DNA of 64,000 nt from Chelydra serpentina (lineage: Eukaryota > Chordata > Testudines > Chelydridae). The stretch is from positions 28,250,001-28,314,000 of the forward strand of contig JBAIAC010000010.1 of NCBI GenBank assembly GCA_037349315.1, in the 5' to 3' direction. Of the stretch, positions 34,846-46,630 are shown in pieces. Numbering within the stretch: the stretch's first letter is position 1; each line of letters begins with the position of its first letter. Under the pieces are notes generated by a model. The model was not told the DNA's origin and searched no databases. It saw nothing but the letters and a program-made list of their open reading frames with translations. The position numbers and the translations under genes are program-made.

Positions 34846-35127
34846 TTGCAATGTAGCGATGCCGAGCAAATGAAAGAAGCAGCAATTTCATTGCAAAGAC
34901 TGTGTGTGGATTTTGGGGTGTATCCTATTAGCTATGAACAAATGGTCACCCCTCCCCCACAAAGTATGAGGGTCCACTGTGCCAGAGCACAAGCTACCTT
35001 TGTGGGTTTGCCGCAAGGAATTCCTCTGCAGGTGGCAACGTGGGGCTCTGTAGGTATTTTCACTAAGCATTACCCCCTTATGCAAGCTTCATCCACGAAG
35101 GTTTCCTTTGGAACAGCGGCCCTGTGA
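34846..35127 (+). pseudogene. DIRS tyrosine recombinase, C-terminal remnant
   Basis: The frame reads MRVHCARAQATFVGLPQGIP, with the HxxR box of tyrosine recombinases. Then come TWGSVGIFTKHYPLM, with the expected catalytic Tyr, and an FGTAAL-stop ending as DIRS recombinases do. The N-terminal half is not readable. It is followed directly by a DIRS-style terminal inverted repeat. Confidence 0.72.
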
Positions 35128-35225
35128 TCTGTGGTGCAGCATAGTTCCTCACACCCTACTCCTCAATGTGATACTGTTTGTGAATCACACACAGTGAATA
35201 CTCATAGGGACCTGCACTTGAAGAA

Positions 35226-35548
35226 GAAGGAAAGGTTACTTACTTCATAGTATCTGGAGTGCTTCAAGATGTGTGGTCCCTATGTGTATCCACAACCCGC
35301 CCTCTTTCCTCTCTGCTTTGGAACCTTACTATAGTCCACAGCACAGTAAGAACCGGAGAGGAAGGCAGGCAGTCCCACCTCTTTTGTCCCCAGTTTGGAG
35401 CATGAGCAGGCACAGGGCACAGACCAGCGGACAGTGCTAGTGAAAAATCTTTCCATCTCAGGCACATGGAGCACACCCATAGTGAGTGCCGAGTGGGACC
35501 ACACATCAAAGTACTCCAGTTACTGTAAGGTGAGTAACCTTTCTTTAT
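35226..35548. repeat. DIRS-type terminal region with inverted repeat
   Basis: The left arm ggttacttacttcatagtat to gatgtgtggtccctatg (35233-35284) is inverted at 35493-35540 as gggaccacacatcaaagtac to aaggtgagtaacc. The layout (recombinase end, then this inverted repeat) is that of DIRS elements. It is about 320 bp in all. Confidence 0.7.
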
Positions 35549-36169
35549 GTAAAAAATCTTCTTCAGAATAGCTGCTCCTTGTTTATCTTTGATGTCTGTC
35601 GGTTTAATTTGATGGGGGAAAATATTTTTACCACTCTGTGCATTACAGAGCTAATAAAGCTATGGAAGACCGAACATGGTTCTGTAAAGCCTCAGAGAAC
35701 ATCCAGAAATTTTCAGCTGAGCTGTATTTTTACTAATGATGATAACTGTAGAGGCAGAAAAAACATAACTTGATTTTTAGGTGTCAGGTTGAATTTGGGG
35801 AAAAAGTGAATGTTTGATTTTTAAATTGAGCAGATGAAATAGGGAAGTCACTGAGCAAGACTAGTCATGGAACCCCACCATTATTTGGCAGGGGCGGGCA
35901 GGGTTTTATAGGCATTTATATGTACTTTAAATACCATGGAGTTATTTCAGTCAGTGTAGAATATAAGTGAAGGTTCTGTCCAGTTAAAATATCAAACAAG
36001 TGACAACATAGCCATGTGGTTATTTGGAAGTGTCATGTAAATAAAATCTTTTCAATTTAAAGAATCTGTACTTCTAATAATATCACTAAAGTTACCTGTT
36101 GTAAATATCAATGAACTTTTTATTATTTCAAAATGTTCTTGAAAAGGAATTGTTCCTCTTTCAGGGCTG

Positions 36170-36405
36170 GTTCTTTCCCACAGCCAAAGGCAGCAGCCCT
36201 ATTACACTATAATGAAACATCACCAGGCCCACCATGGACTTGGGCTGGTGCTGGAGGCTTATTGCCCCACAGAGCCAGAGACCCATGGCAGAGAGCATAG
36301 GGAAGGGGCTCTGGGATCCCAAAGGTTATGGTGGCCGCACATGTGGCCGCGTTGTGGTGACCATATGCGGCTACCGTGGCCACACTTGAGAACCACTGCT
36401 GTAGA
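36170..36405. repeat. hAT-type MITE fragment
   Basis: The right end ccacacttgagaaccactg is a standard hAT MITE terminus when inverted (cagtggttctcaag). Repeated gtggccgca and tggccgcg motifs lie before it. The left end and target duplication were not found. Confidence 0.45.
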
Positions 36406-37265
36406 GCAACAGCATCAGGATTAAGAAATAATGAGTTACAAGTAAACAAAAATCCAAGACAGGTTCTCATTTAAAAATAAGGAACAAGATGGGGGTCATT
36501 GTAAAAGGTCACTAAGGACCAGCTCCTTCCCTATTTAAGTTAATAGGTGCTTTGCTAGTGATTTTAAGGGAGCAAGAATGGGACATGAATGATACTTAAA
36601 AGCCAATAATTTTAGCGAATCATTTGTAAATTAAATTCAAAAAAGTAATTTAAACTATATTTGTGATACAAAAATCATCCAAAGCCAGGACATTTGAAGT
36701 GAAGCCTTGACCATCCATCCTTGAAATCTGAGCTTTATCTAATTATTGTGAGCCACAATCTTAAACTTGTTTACATCTGTTCTCTTGTTTACTTAACAAT
36801 AGAATAACGTTTTATAGAACAGTTTAAAAAGTAATTTTATTTATCTGTGCCATGTATACAGTATCTGGGTTTGGTGTCATATCAATTTATCTCCCTCATC
36901 TGGAGTTGTATGATGACATTACTGGTATCTGCTGTGGGGAAGAGAGATTAAATGCAGGAGATAATTTTTAAACAATTTATACCTTAATTATTTTAAAGAA
37001 TCATTGTGTGTGTGCAGGGGGGGAGGGGAGGAATGAGGAAGATGATTACATTATGGGAACAGAACCTTATCTATATATGCTGGGCTCCTTTATTTAAATG
37101 TATTTAAAATTGTGCCTATCCCCAGCTCCGGTGCATGAACAAAATTTTGTTCCAAACACATACAAATCAAAATTGGATTCTCACCAATGAAAGACCTTCC
37201 CTAACCTACCCAAATTGAAACTCTCCTTTCTTATTAACTTCCCACTGTCAGCCTTTTCCCACAGA

Positions 37266-37480
37266 TCCTAGGGGCTTGTCTTCACAAACATGTAGTTCAC
37301 AGCAGGCTGGAGTGTGAATCTACCCCCACTAGCCTGCCACAGTCTAACTGTTCATGTGGACCCTGCTGACATGCATTAACAATCTGCTAATGTGCTTTGA
37401 TCTAGACCGGTGTCAAAGAAGACTAGATCAAAGTGCTCTAAATCTCATGAACTCATGAACTTCCCACAGCCCTCCCCTAC
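37266..37480. repeat. Decayed MITE (ggggcttgtctacac type)
   Basis: Begins aggggcttgtcttcacaaac, with tgtggaccctgctgaca and a small inverted tgatctag...ctagatca (about 37399-37434). It is related to the host repeat at 57838-58430. Confidence 0.45.
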
Positions 37481-37694
37481 AAAGCCTAGGTAAATAGATA
37501 GGCATTGCAGTGTGGCTTGAAGGTAAGCAAATTCAGACTGGGGGAGAGAGAAAACAACTTTCAGAGACAAGGGATTCCCTCACTGGGAACACCTTGTCCT
37601 CAACTTCCTCAGATGTAAACCTGAGGACTGCTAGCTCAGACAACTCAGCTGATTTCAACTTCTGTGGTATTGCACAAGCAGTCTGAGGGGTTTC

Positions 37695-38055
37695 TAAAAT
37701 AAGCAAGGCCTGACCTTTTTATAGATTCATACCAGCCCCTTGAATTGCAACCAGAAATGTTTGGGAAGCCAGTGCAGGTCAAGGGGCACAGGTATAACAT
37801 GCTGCCTGAGGGAAGTACTGTTGAAGAAGCAAGGAGCTGTATTCTGTACTTCCTGACATTTCTGACTGGTCTTCAAGTGTAGTTGCATGGAGAACACATT
37901 GCAATAAGCCTTGGAGTTGACAAAAGATATAGGGGAAGGGGGCGGAGGGGGGAAGTCTGCATCTAGAAAAAACAAGTCATAAATGGAAAAGGGCACTGTT
38001 GGCTACTGCCCCTTCCCAACAGCCCCTGATATTGGTTAGACATTGGGACAACCAA
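37695..38055 (-). repeat. LINE 3' fragment, L2/L3-like
   Basis: The text gggaagccagtgcaggtcaa and acattgcaataagccttgg resembles the antisense 3' part of old L2/L3-type LINEs. No frame can be followed, so this is a weak call. Confidence 0.35.
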
Positions 38056-38802
38056 TCAACTTCAACATCTGGATCTGATTAACTAGAAAGGTCAGTCAGA
38101 GGAGGGGAAACAAGAGCAATGGGGAAAACTTTTTTGGCGTTTGGAACCTAAAGTTGCACATTTTGTGTGTCAGTGCATTGCCTTGCCACTAAACTACCGG
38201 CTAGTTTCTTTATGATGCCTGTTCTAACCATCCTTTAACTATAGTATACTATATGTGTACATGATATGTATGGATGCATAAACAAACAGCTAGAGTTAGG
38301 CATAGAAGGATTAGATTTTTATTGGTAAATGTCAGTTTCACTATATGCACACAAATTAAAACATATTTCCATTTAGTCTCAATTTACAGATAGGCAAAAA
38401 AATAAACTAGAGTTTGATTTAAGGATATTTACTTTGTTTATCTTGACATGATATTGACAGTTTTGACTGTTATAAAGCTTTAACTTTGCATCTCAACATT
38501 AACTAATTGTCTGACACCCCCCCCCAATTTCCCACAACTGTGAAAATATAAATAGATAAAAATTTGAAAAAATGCACAAATCCCATACTTTTGTGCTACT
38601 GTGAACATTTTAAAAATGCTTAAAAATAAACATTGATATTATCATTTAATTCTGCCAAGCCTAGTTATAGTTGTTAAATAACATGCACAGGCTACTGAAA
38701 GTTTAAGAATAAGACCAATTTTAATTCTAATATTGCATAACAAAAATACATATAAATACATCAGATGTAACAAAATACAATTAAAAATAATTTCAGAGAA
38801 AC

Positions 38803-38917
38803 TATTTAAAGATAGATGGAGTTTACCACCAGCTTTGGGCTGCATTCCCAAGCAACCCGACTCCAAGAAGACCCCGTCCCGGCGCGCCGGGGGCCGCTAC
38901 CGGCCTCACACCATCCA
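38803..38917 (-). pseudogene. 28S rRNA fragment (pseudogene)
   Basis: The - strand reads, in order, GGTGTGAGGCCGGTAGCGGC, then CCCCGGCGCGCCGGG, GTCGGGTTGCTTGGGAATGC and GGTGGTAAACTCCATCTA. This is the conserved 5' part of vertebrate 28S rRNA, just before the universally kept GGTGGTAAACTCCATCTAAGG. Differences are few (for example CTTCTTGG for CTTCCCGG), so it is not very old. No A-tail or clear target duplication was found. The ORF at 38733-39107 is only a chance reading through it. Confidence 0.88.
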
Positions 38918-38984
38918 TTATTTTTTATCTTTATTATTTAAAGATAATAGTTCCTATTTTGAATGTACCTTATATCTGACTGAT

Positions 38985-39220
38985 GTTCTAACAGATTCTA
39001 AAGCCTTACAACATTCCTGTGAAGCAGCTTGTTTGACAGATGAACCAAAGTGGGCAAGCCACTTATTTTGTTTTCTGAATGCAAACAAAAAGCTCTTATC
39101 CACATAGCCCTAGACTTGTCCACTGTCACATAGCAAGTCAGTGTCAGAATGGGGAAGGAAGTTGGGACTCCTGGCTCTCAGTCCTGTGCTCTAGACACAC
39201 TTCTGCTGAATACTACAATT
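38985..39220 (-). repeat. MIR-like SINE
   Basis: The antisense core cttgtccactgtcacatagc, aagtcagtgtcagaatgg and gggactcctggctctcagtc is the usual MIR/CORE-SINE text. Confidence 0.7.
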
Positions 39221-40629
39221 ATAAGCAGTCTGGTATTACAGAGCAGATATTATAATTTTGATTGAATAGACGATCATAGGGCAATTTGGTTTAGGATTGT
39301 CCAGTGGTGGAGTAATTTCAGAGTAGGATTTTTTCTTGACTCTCATCAATTGTTAAACTACCATCATTATCTGCATTATGTCTTCTTTTAAACCTGAAGA
39401 ATGGCCACTCTCTAGTATTCTGTCAGATTTGTTGTGTACTGTGGTATCAGCGGGACACAAAATATTGTCTAGACATTGGAGTGACATGGTGGAATTAACT
39501 ACCGACGAATGGTAGATTGTCTGTATAAACATGATGAAATGGGAGAAAAACTGTTGTGACAGCAAATGGGTCTGTTTAAAAATCTTGCCAATTTTGGCAG
39601 CCATTAATTATTTTTTTTATGTCAAGCTATTTATTAAGCGATAGCCATCAGTATGATTAATGTTCACCTGGTTTGGGGGTATTTTGTTTTCCTTTCTCCT
39701 CTTTCCAGGAAAGTACCATGCATGTTGCTTACATTATTCATATATTTGTAGTCCAGTAAACCTGAGATTTTATATTGGGATTTTGCCTACCTTTGAACAT
39801 GGAGCAGTTGGAATCATTCTTGATGTACAACAAGAATTTTTTCCAATAATATTTCATGATTTATTTTCTGTAATTTCCCTGGTACGTGGGGCACGGATGT
39901 GTGGCCATCCCTTTTTAACCATGTCATTGTCATTAAATGAATAATTCTTTTTACAGTTCAGAAATAATTCAAACCCATTAAAAATGTCAAGAGCTTGTTA
40001 AAAAGAAACTTCCTCTCTTACATCTCTTTTCCCCTTTCTTTCTGTTTCATTCTTCTTTGGGGGGGGCAACAAATTTTGTGAAGACTTAAGTCTTCCTCCT
40101 CCCTGTACAAATACCTTTTGTGGTTTGTACTTCTAACCCCTCCCCTGCCAAAGTGGTTGTTCTCAAAAGCATTCTGTGCCACATTCAAAAATAATGTCAA
40201 AACTGATAAACCCTTTTCAATTCCCATGTGGGTCAGCCCTGGAAGAACTGCTTGGCTTTCGCAGCCTTACATAGGTGAGAAGGCAGAATGAATGTGCAAT
40301 GCCTTCCTGACATTATTGCTAGGGATCCGGTAGAATAGTGTCAAGGAATCAACCCATTGGTCAGAAGAGGGGTCTTGTAGTCATATAGCTGTTATGTTAC
40401 TTGCCATTAAATGTGGTTTCCCTCTCAGAAGTAAATACAACTTTGTGGGCCTGGAGTAAGGATGAGCTTTCAGAGGTCTGTTTAGCTTCATGCATGGAAT
40501 TTGGCCACATGGATGGCAGTTACAAAGAGATTGGAGCTGAAACATACATTTTGATGGTCATTTAAACAGAATTCTTCACATAACCAGATGGGTTCTGAAG
40601 TTCAAAAAGATATCATTTATCATATGCAA

Positions 40630-40732
40630 TGTAGCTGTGTCAGTTCCAGGATATTAGAGAGACAGGGTCGTGAGGTAGTATCATTTATTGGATCATCTTC
40701 TGTTGGTGAGCAAGACAAGTCTTCGAGACACA
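40630..40732 (+). mobile_element. Cryptodiran tRNA-derived SINE fragment
   Basis: The text tgtagctgtgtcagttccag, attagagagacagggtcgtg and catcttctgttggtgag matches the SINE also present near 56674 and 58629. It is a diverged single copy. Confidence 0.65.
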
Positions 40733-40859
40733 ATGAAAATAGCTGATTGTAAGGTCATTGTTCAGCTCAGCTGAACTAGAAGTGGTGGTATTGGGGGAAG
40801 GAAAAGATGCATAGGACTGTATTAAAAATAATGCTTCTATTTCACAAAAGCAGCTGACT

Positions 40860-40960
40860 ATTTGTACCGCACCAACGGTATGCTGGGTGCTTGACAGACA
40901 GATACGAGGACAAGGCTTTTGCTAAAAAGAGCTTACACTCTTAACCATGCAATCCCTACC
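40860..40960. repeat. Old repeat fragment
   Basis: The text tgctgggtgcttgacagaca and aaaagagcttacactctta is common in amniote genomes as part of an ancient interspersed repeat. Confidence 0.35.
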
Positions 40961-41117
40961 CCAGGAGTAGGGAATGGGCAGTAACAATGTAAAATGAGTG
41001 AATGATGAAGTTTTACACCTCTCCTAGTAGTTTCCTGTTTTGTTTTGTTTTTTGTCTGGATTTTGTTCTGCTGTATGTGTGTGTGAAAGGGAACTGGCTA
41101 TCTGATGGAGTAGATTA

Positions 41118-41310
41118 TCTAGGTTATGTCTACACTGCAGAGTTTTGTCCTCCAAAGTTATGCCACTTTAATTAAAGCGTTTTAATTAAACCGCTGTTGC
41201 ATGTCCACGCTATTCTCCTTATGTTGACAGAGCACGTCCACACTAGCAGCTGTTGCATCGACACAGAGCAGTGCACTGTGGTAGCGATCCCACTGTGCAA
41301 CTGGCCGCAG
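41118..41310. repeat. MITE fragment (tctacactgc type)
   Basis: The text ctaggttatgtctacactgc is a MITE terminus like those at 41758 and 34155. Internal tgttgacagagcacgtccac follows. The far end is not defined. Confidence 0.45.
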
Positions 41311-41757
41311 GGTGCTTTGGGAAGGGTTTGCAATGCCTCATGGGGCAGGTACTGCATCACATGATGAAGGTTTCTCAATCCCATAGTTCCATGGGCATCC
41401 TACTAGATCTTTACTTGCCAAGGCAGCTCCCAGCAAAGCGTATATTGGCTTCTTTGTTACTTTAATTGCCTATTCATTTCTTTAAGTAGCCTGTTGTTTG
41501 TTTTGGGGTGGGGGGAGGATTTCTGCTTTAGAAAGCCTATATTGGCTTCTTTGTGTATGTAATTGCCGATTCATTTAAATTAAGTAGCCTGTTGCTTTTC
41601 TTTAAGTAGCTTTTTCATTGACGAGTGTGGCTTGTTTTTGGCTTGGTGAGTGGTACTAGGCGCACAGTGCCTCTGATATGGGATTGGCTTGGTTTGGGCC
41701 TGCTCTGAAAAGGCAGTGCAGCTTTTTGTAGATCTGGGAGCAATAGGAGAGAGACAG

Positions 41758-42079
41758 AGGCTTTGTCTACACTGCCACCTTACAGCGCTGCAACTTTCTT
41801 ACTCAGGGGTGTGAAAAAACACCCCCCTGAACGCTGCAAGTTTCAGCACTGTAAAGTGGCAGTGTAGACAGTGTAGTAGCACTGGGAGCTATTCCCCTCG
41901 TGGGGGTGTTTTTTTTAAAGTGCTGGGAGAGCTCTCTCCCAGCGTTGGTGCTGCAACTACACAGCCACTACACTACACAGCCACGTTAAAGCGCTGTGAG
42001 AGTGAAGAGTTTTGTTGCCAAAAGCGGCATTGCAGTGTGCCTTTTGCTGACAAAACTCTGCAGTGTAGACGAGGCTTTA
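41758..42079. mobile_element. MITE with tctacactgc ends
   Basis: The left end aggctttgtctacactgcc is matched, inverted, by gcagtgtagacgaggctt at 42060-42077. Inside are an inverted cagggg...cccctg pair around a run of A, and repeated cagcgctg motifs. A younger hAT MITE abuts its right end. Confidence 0.7.
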
Positions 42080-42082
42080 GAG

Positions 42083-42258
42083 CAGGCCTGCACAACATGC
42101 GGCCCGCGCAGGCTCACTGTGCGGCCCGCGGGGGGTGTGGTAGAGCAAAAAAAAATTATTATTTTTTTTTTTGCTTAACAACTTTCCTTGCATCCGGCCC
42201 TCGGCTGTTTTCTTTGGAGTAATATGACCCTCACCGCTTTACGAGTTGTGCAGGCCTG
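42083..42258. mobile_element. hAT-type MITE at the end of another MITE
   Basis: CAGGCCTGCACAAC at 42083 is exactly inverted at 42245-42258, giving 14-bp terminal repeats. Flanks ctttagag (42075-42082) and ccttagag (42259-42266) agree at 7 of 8 bases. The interior has cggcccgcg motifs and a T-run. Confidence 0.85.
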
Positions 42259-45049
42259 CCTTAGAGAGATGGTTGTGAGTGAGTCACTATGCAGGGTAGA
42301 ACGATCTCCCCACTATAAAACAACAGTGAGCTGAGATTGGCTGGTGATGTCAAAATGGATATTTTCCTAAATGAGCTGCCAATGTGTAACATTTGCTTAA
42401 AAACATTGCTGCTCTTTGAAATGGAAATTCACATAGCTGAGTTGCTGCATGAGATCTCCTTATTTCTTAAGGACCATAGACATGGATTTCATTTCTTCAG
42501 GGGAAAAAGCAGAGGCAAGAACAGGAACCCTCTTGGCAAGGAAACCACTGGTGTAAACAAACCGATTTGCACTGTTTTCACCCTGTGGGCTATCAAAAGG
42601 CAACTCTTGATGGTCCAATGAATCACATGTTAGGTGAGATACCAAAAATTGGTTTTGGTCATTACTCTTGTAGTTTCTACTTTCCTCTTTCTTTGTTAGT
42701 TGTCTCTCTGTTCCTCACTCTATTTTTCTTCTGATTGTTTTTCCCCTTTTTACTGCCTTTTTATTCTTTAAGGTCCAAGCTGTCAGAGACAGAGGAGCAT
42801 TGTGCTGCTATACAGAAGCAGTTCGCCTACATTGCCAGCTGTGATCGAAATTGACTAGGATTCCAAAATCCGAGTCATTTGCACTCTCAGCCAGCACTGT
42901 GGGGAAAGTGCTTCTAGGCTAGAATGCAGCACTAGTTTCTTGGAAACTGATCGACCATAATCAACAAGCTGATATGATTACAAACTGACTTAGGTTTTTT
43001 GCTATGATTTTTTCTGTTAGGCACATACTGTATTTCTGGAACAAGTTTCTTCTAAATTACAAAGGCCCAGATTCATAAAGGGATATAGGTGTTGCAACAT
43101 TGCAATGCTTAACTTTTAAGTGCTTAGAAAATGACTGGAACAAAAATGGGATCTGCAAAGCCTGAATTAGGTGCCCAGGCTTTCTGTAAAAAGAATAGGA
43201 AGAGATAGGCACCTAAGAATCTGATCCAAAAAAGCCGGCATGCTAGATGGGGAGCCACCTAACAAGCTGATGAGAGGGGGTGAATCCTAAACCCTGCCCC
43301 TCTCTGCTTCCATCACAGCCAGGAGCCGCTCTCCTGGAGTAAGCTGTATAGGTACCTACGCCATTTCTTGTGCACATGCCTAACTCTATCCAAAAGAGCC
43401 CAGTGGGAGAGGAAGAGGGAATGAACACCTGTTATTCCCTGGTTTGTAGACCATGCTGAGGCTTAGGCAGGCAATAGGAGTCTGGATGTCTTGTGGGAGG
43501 AAGCAGTGCTCATGCTCAGAGGTAGAAACTTAGGCACCTACAGAATTTTTACAGCAAAAATTTAGCTGCCAAGATAAGTTTAGGCATCTACAGCGTTGGG
43601 CCGCAACTGAATGGGGCGGCAAGGGGTGAGGGGGGCTGTGGATCTGGGTAGCACCTTCAACTGGGCTTTAGGCACTTAAGTCCCTTTGTGGTTCTGACCC
43701 AGAATGCCCTATATAAAATCAGCAAACATTGCTTAGCTATTGTAACTTTAGAGATATTCTCTACTCTAGTTCTATAAACTGGTGAACTACACCTGCAAAA
43801 GTTCCCTCATGCCTTAGGAATTTATAAAACAGACAACAAATAGAGATGCAGGTTTGCAGCTTAAAAACCCTTGATGGTTGAAAAATGAATTCAACAAGGT
43901 TCCTCTGTGTAAAAAAGTATGAAGGATCATATTTTAACTGTAAACAAAAAAGCTATTAGAAATGAAACCTGAATATCTCCCTTAGTTTCCCTGAAGTTTA
44001 ATTTCAGAAACATTACGGTTTTATTTCCTGAGAATAAATAAATATTACAGAGTTGCTGCTATATTTTCTGGAGTTTTGTTTTATTTCTGCAGAAGAAAAC
44101 AAAACAAATTGAAGATGAATTGCTGCTGCCTTCCTAGAGAACATGGTAAAGGGCTCTAACTGAAAATCTCTCATTTTCCACTTTAATGCTGTGCAGTGGA
44201 ACATTTCCTTTCAAATTCAAGGAGTTAGGTGCATAACTCCTATTATTGTGAAAGTCCTCAGTGAACCATGACAAAAATTGAGCAGCGTGTCATGCAGGTT
44301 GCCAACCTATATGAAATATGGATTTCAAATCCTTTTTATTAGTGGAGGAAAAAACCCAGACCAAAAAGAGTTGCAAATTAGAATGAAATGTCTTAGGGTA
44401 CTTTTTTCATTTTATTTTTTCCTGTGGTAAGACTGCATAATTTGAAAATGATTATAAGCATCCAGGGAGAAAAAAGGGAGAAGAGGGAGGAAATCCAATG
44501 AAAATGTGAATTTAATTTTTAATGTGGAGAAAAGTGAAATGCAAACAAGATTGTGAAAGCGATAAATGTTAGTAGTTGTAGTTCTTTTTAGGTGTGCTCT
44601 TTAAGGGTGAAATCTACCCTTCAAACACACAGCCCAAATATTTGGACTTTGCACAGGGTGTTGTGTGAGGAAGGAGGAGCAGTGAGATACCCACATTCAC
44701 CCATTGAGTCTGTTGGTGGGCTGTGGCCAAGAAACTGACTCTCTGCCCTGCAGTTTTGGTCCACTGGATATTTCTATCTCTTGCGAACCCCAAAACTGGC
44801 ATATTCAGAGCCCTTGTGGAAAAACACCCCGCTCTCTACCAGGTACGGTGTGCAGAATTTCCCAGCATGCTGCACCTTTGGTGCCCGCTCCCTTTGTAAC
44901 AGGCTTCAGAGATGTGGAAGGCCTTACGTGGACCTTCACATTTGTGTGAATTTCACCATGAGCACAACATAACCTATTGTTATCACTACAGAAGGCTAGA
45001 TTCTTTATTGCTGAACTTACCATAACACCAAGGTGCTTCTGTGATGTCC

Positions 45050-45250
45050 ATCTTCCTGGACTACATATGGGGGATTGAACCAGGGATCTCTAGAGCTAAA
45101 AGCCTGAGCTGCTACAGCTTGAGCTACGGATCCAAGGTACTGTAGTTGTGGGCTAAAACAGCTCATATCCTTTATGGTCAGCCCAGAGAGGCATTTTCAT
45201 CACTCTGCAGTGGGCAACATTTCCACCACAGGAGACAGAGTAAATAACAA
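45050..45250 (-). mobile_element. tRNA-derived SINE
   Basis: Read on the - strand from about 45132, the text GTAGCTCAAGCTGTAGCAG serves as an A box and GGTTCAATCCC as a perfect B box, spaced as in a tRNA-like promoter. A diverged relative lies at 61440-61620. Confidence 0.6.
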
Positions 45251-45849
45251 ACAAACCCAGTTTCCCTACTGCACTTGTGGTGTAGGAAGTAAGGTTATCT
45301 GTTATCCAGGGCTGAGTAACACTTTACAGAGTTACAATAATAGTGTTCGGCAGAGGATGTAGAGGATTTACATGAACTACAGTTGATCACTTTTAATACC
45401 TTTATCAAAGTGCCCACAGTTCCTATTTCAAAGCAGATGAAATCATAATCCTAGGCAACAAAGTAAATCTAAGTAAAAAGTAGTTTTAAAAAAATCAGAC
45501 AACCACTCCTCCCTTCCCAGCGCTTGTTAACTTTATGCTCTCATAGAAATAAACTGCAGGCCAGCTTCCTAAAAGTTCTAGTCAAACTAATTATTTCCCT
45601 TCCTTGACTTCCAAAGCTTTCTCAGGACTCCACCATATGGTTATCAGTCCTGACTGAAGAGGACTGGACACAGTTCCTCTTGGGGTCCCTCTGCCACTGG
45701 AAAAAGCTCTTCCTGTTACTGCACTTAGCCCTCTTTGAGACTAGGACTGAGCCTCCTGCTACTGCTGGGGAAAAATTCCCTTTCCATACCACCTCTCAGA
45801 GTACACCTCACATTATCTCCCTTCCTATTGCTCCAGTGCCAGAAGAGAG

Positions 45850-46630
45850 TCCTAGATTCCAAGGCCAGAAAGGGCCATTGTGATCATCTAGTCCAATAGC
45901 TCTCAACCTTTCCAGACTACTGTACCCCTTTCAGGAGTCTGATTTGTCTTGTGTACCCCCAAGTTTCACCTCACTTAACTATTTGCTTACAAAATCAGAC
46001 ATAAAAATGCAAGTGTCACAGCGCACTGTTACTGAAACATTGCTTATTTTCTCATTTTTACCATATAATTATAAAATAAATCAATTGTAATATAAATATT
46101 GTATTTACATGTCAGCATAGAGCAATATAAACAAACCATTGTCTATGAAATTTCAGTTTGTATTGACTTGGCTAGTGCTTTTTATGTAACCTGTTGTAAA
46201 ACTAGGTAGATATCTAGATGAGTTGATGTACCCCTGAAAGACCTCTACATACCCCTAAGGGTTCATGTGCCCCTGGTTGAGAACCACTGATCTAGTCTGA
46301 CCTCCTGTGTAACACAGACCAAAATCATTCTTAGAGGTTCTATGGTCTGTGTTATACAGGAGCTCAGACTAGATCAGTGGTTGAGAATCCAACATGATCC
46401 TTCATAAATTGTTCCAAAAATTAATCACACTCTCTGTTAAGAATGTACACCTTACTTCCAGTCTGAATCTGTCTAGCTTCAATTTCCAGCCATTGGATCA
46501 TGTTATAGCTTTCTCTGCTAGACTGAATAGCCCATTATAAAATATTTGTTCCTTACGCAGGTACTTACAGACAGTAATCAAGTCACTCCTTAACCTGTCT
46601 TCGTTAAGCTAAAAAGACTAAGCTCTTTAA
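45850..46630 (-). repeat. CR1 LINE 3' fragment interrupted by a hAT MITE
   Basis: Text cctagattccaaggccagaa to gatcatctagtc (45850-45893) continues at 46290 with atctagtctgacctcctgtg. It then runs to cactccttaacctgtcttcg near 46600. This is the same antisense CR1 end as at 25742. Confidence 0.75.
45894..46289. mobile_element. hAT-type MITE, 396 bp, perfect 8-bp target duplication
   Basis: The left end CAATAGCTCTCAACC and the inverted right end CAGTGGTTCTCAACC form the terminal repeats. The repeat atctagtc stands on both sides (45886-45893 and 46290-46297). Repeated gtacccc motifs near both ends and an AT-rich centre match a family found in many amniotes. Confidence 0.9.

Noticed and set aside
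38733..39107. 124-codon ORF containing a basic GGRYRPH stretch
   Set aside because: The odd segment is the 28S rRNA fragment read as protein. The rest is a MIR-like SINE.
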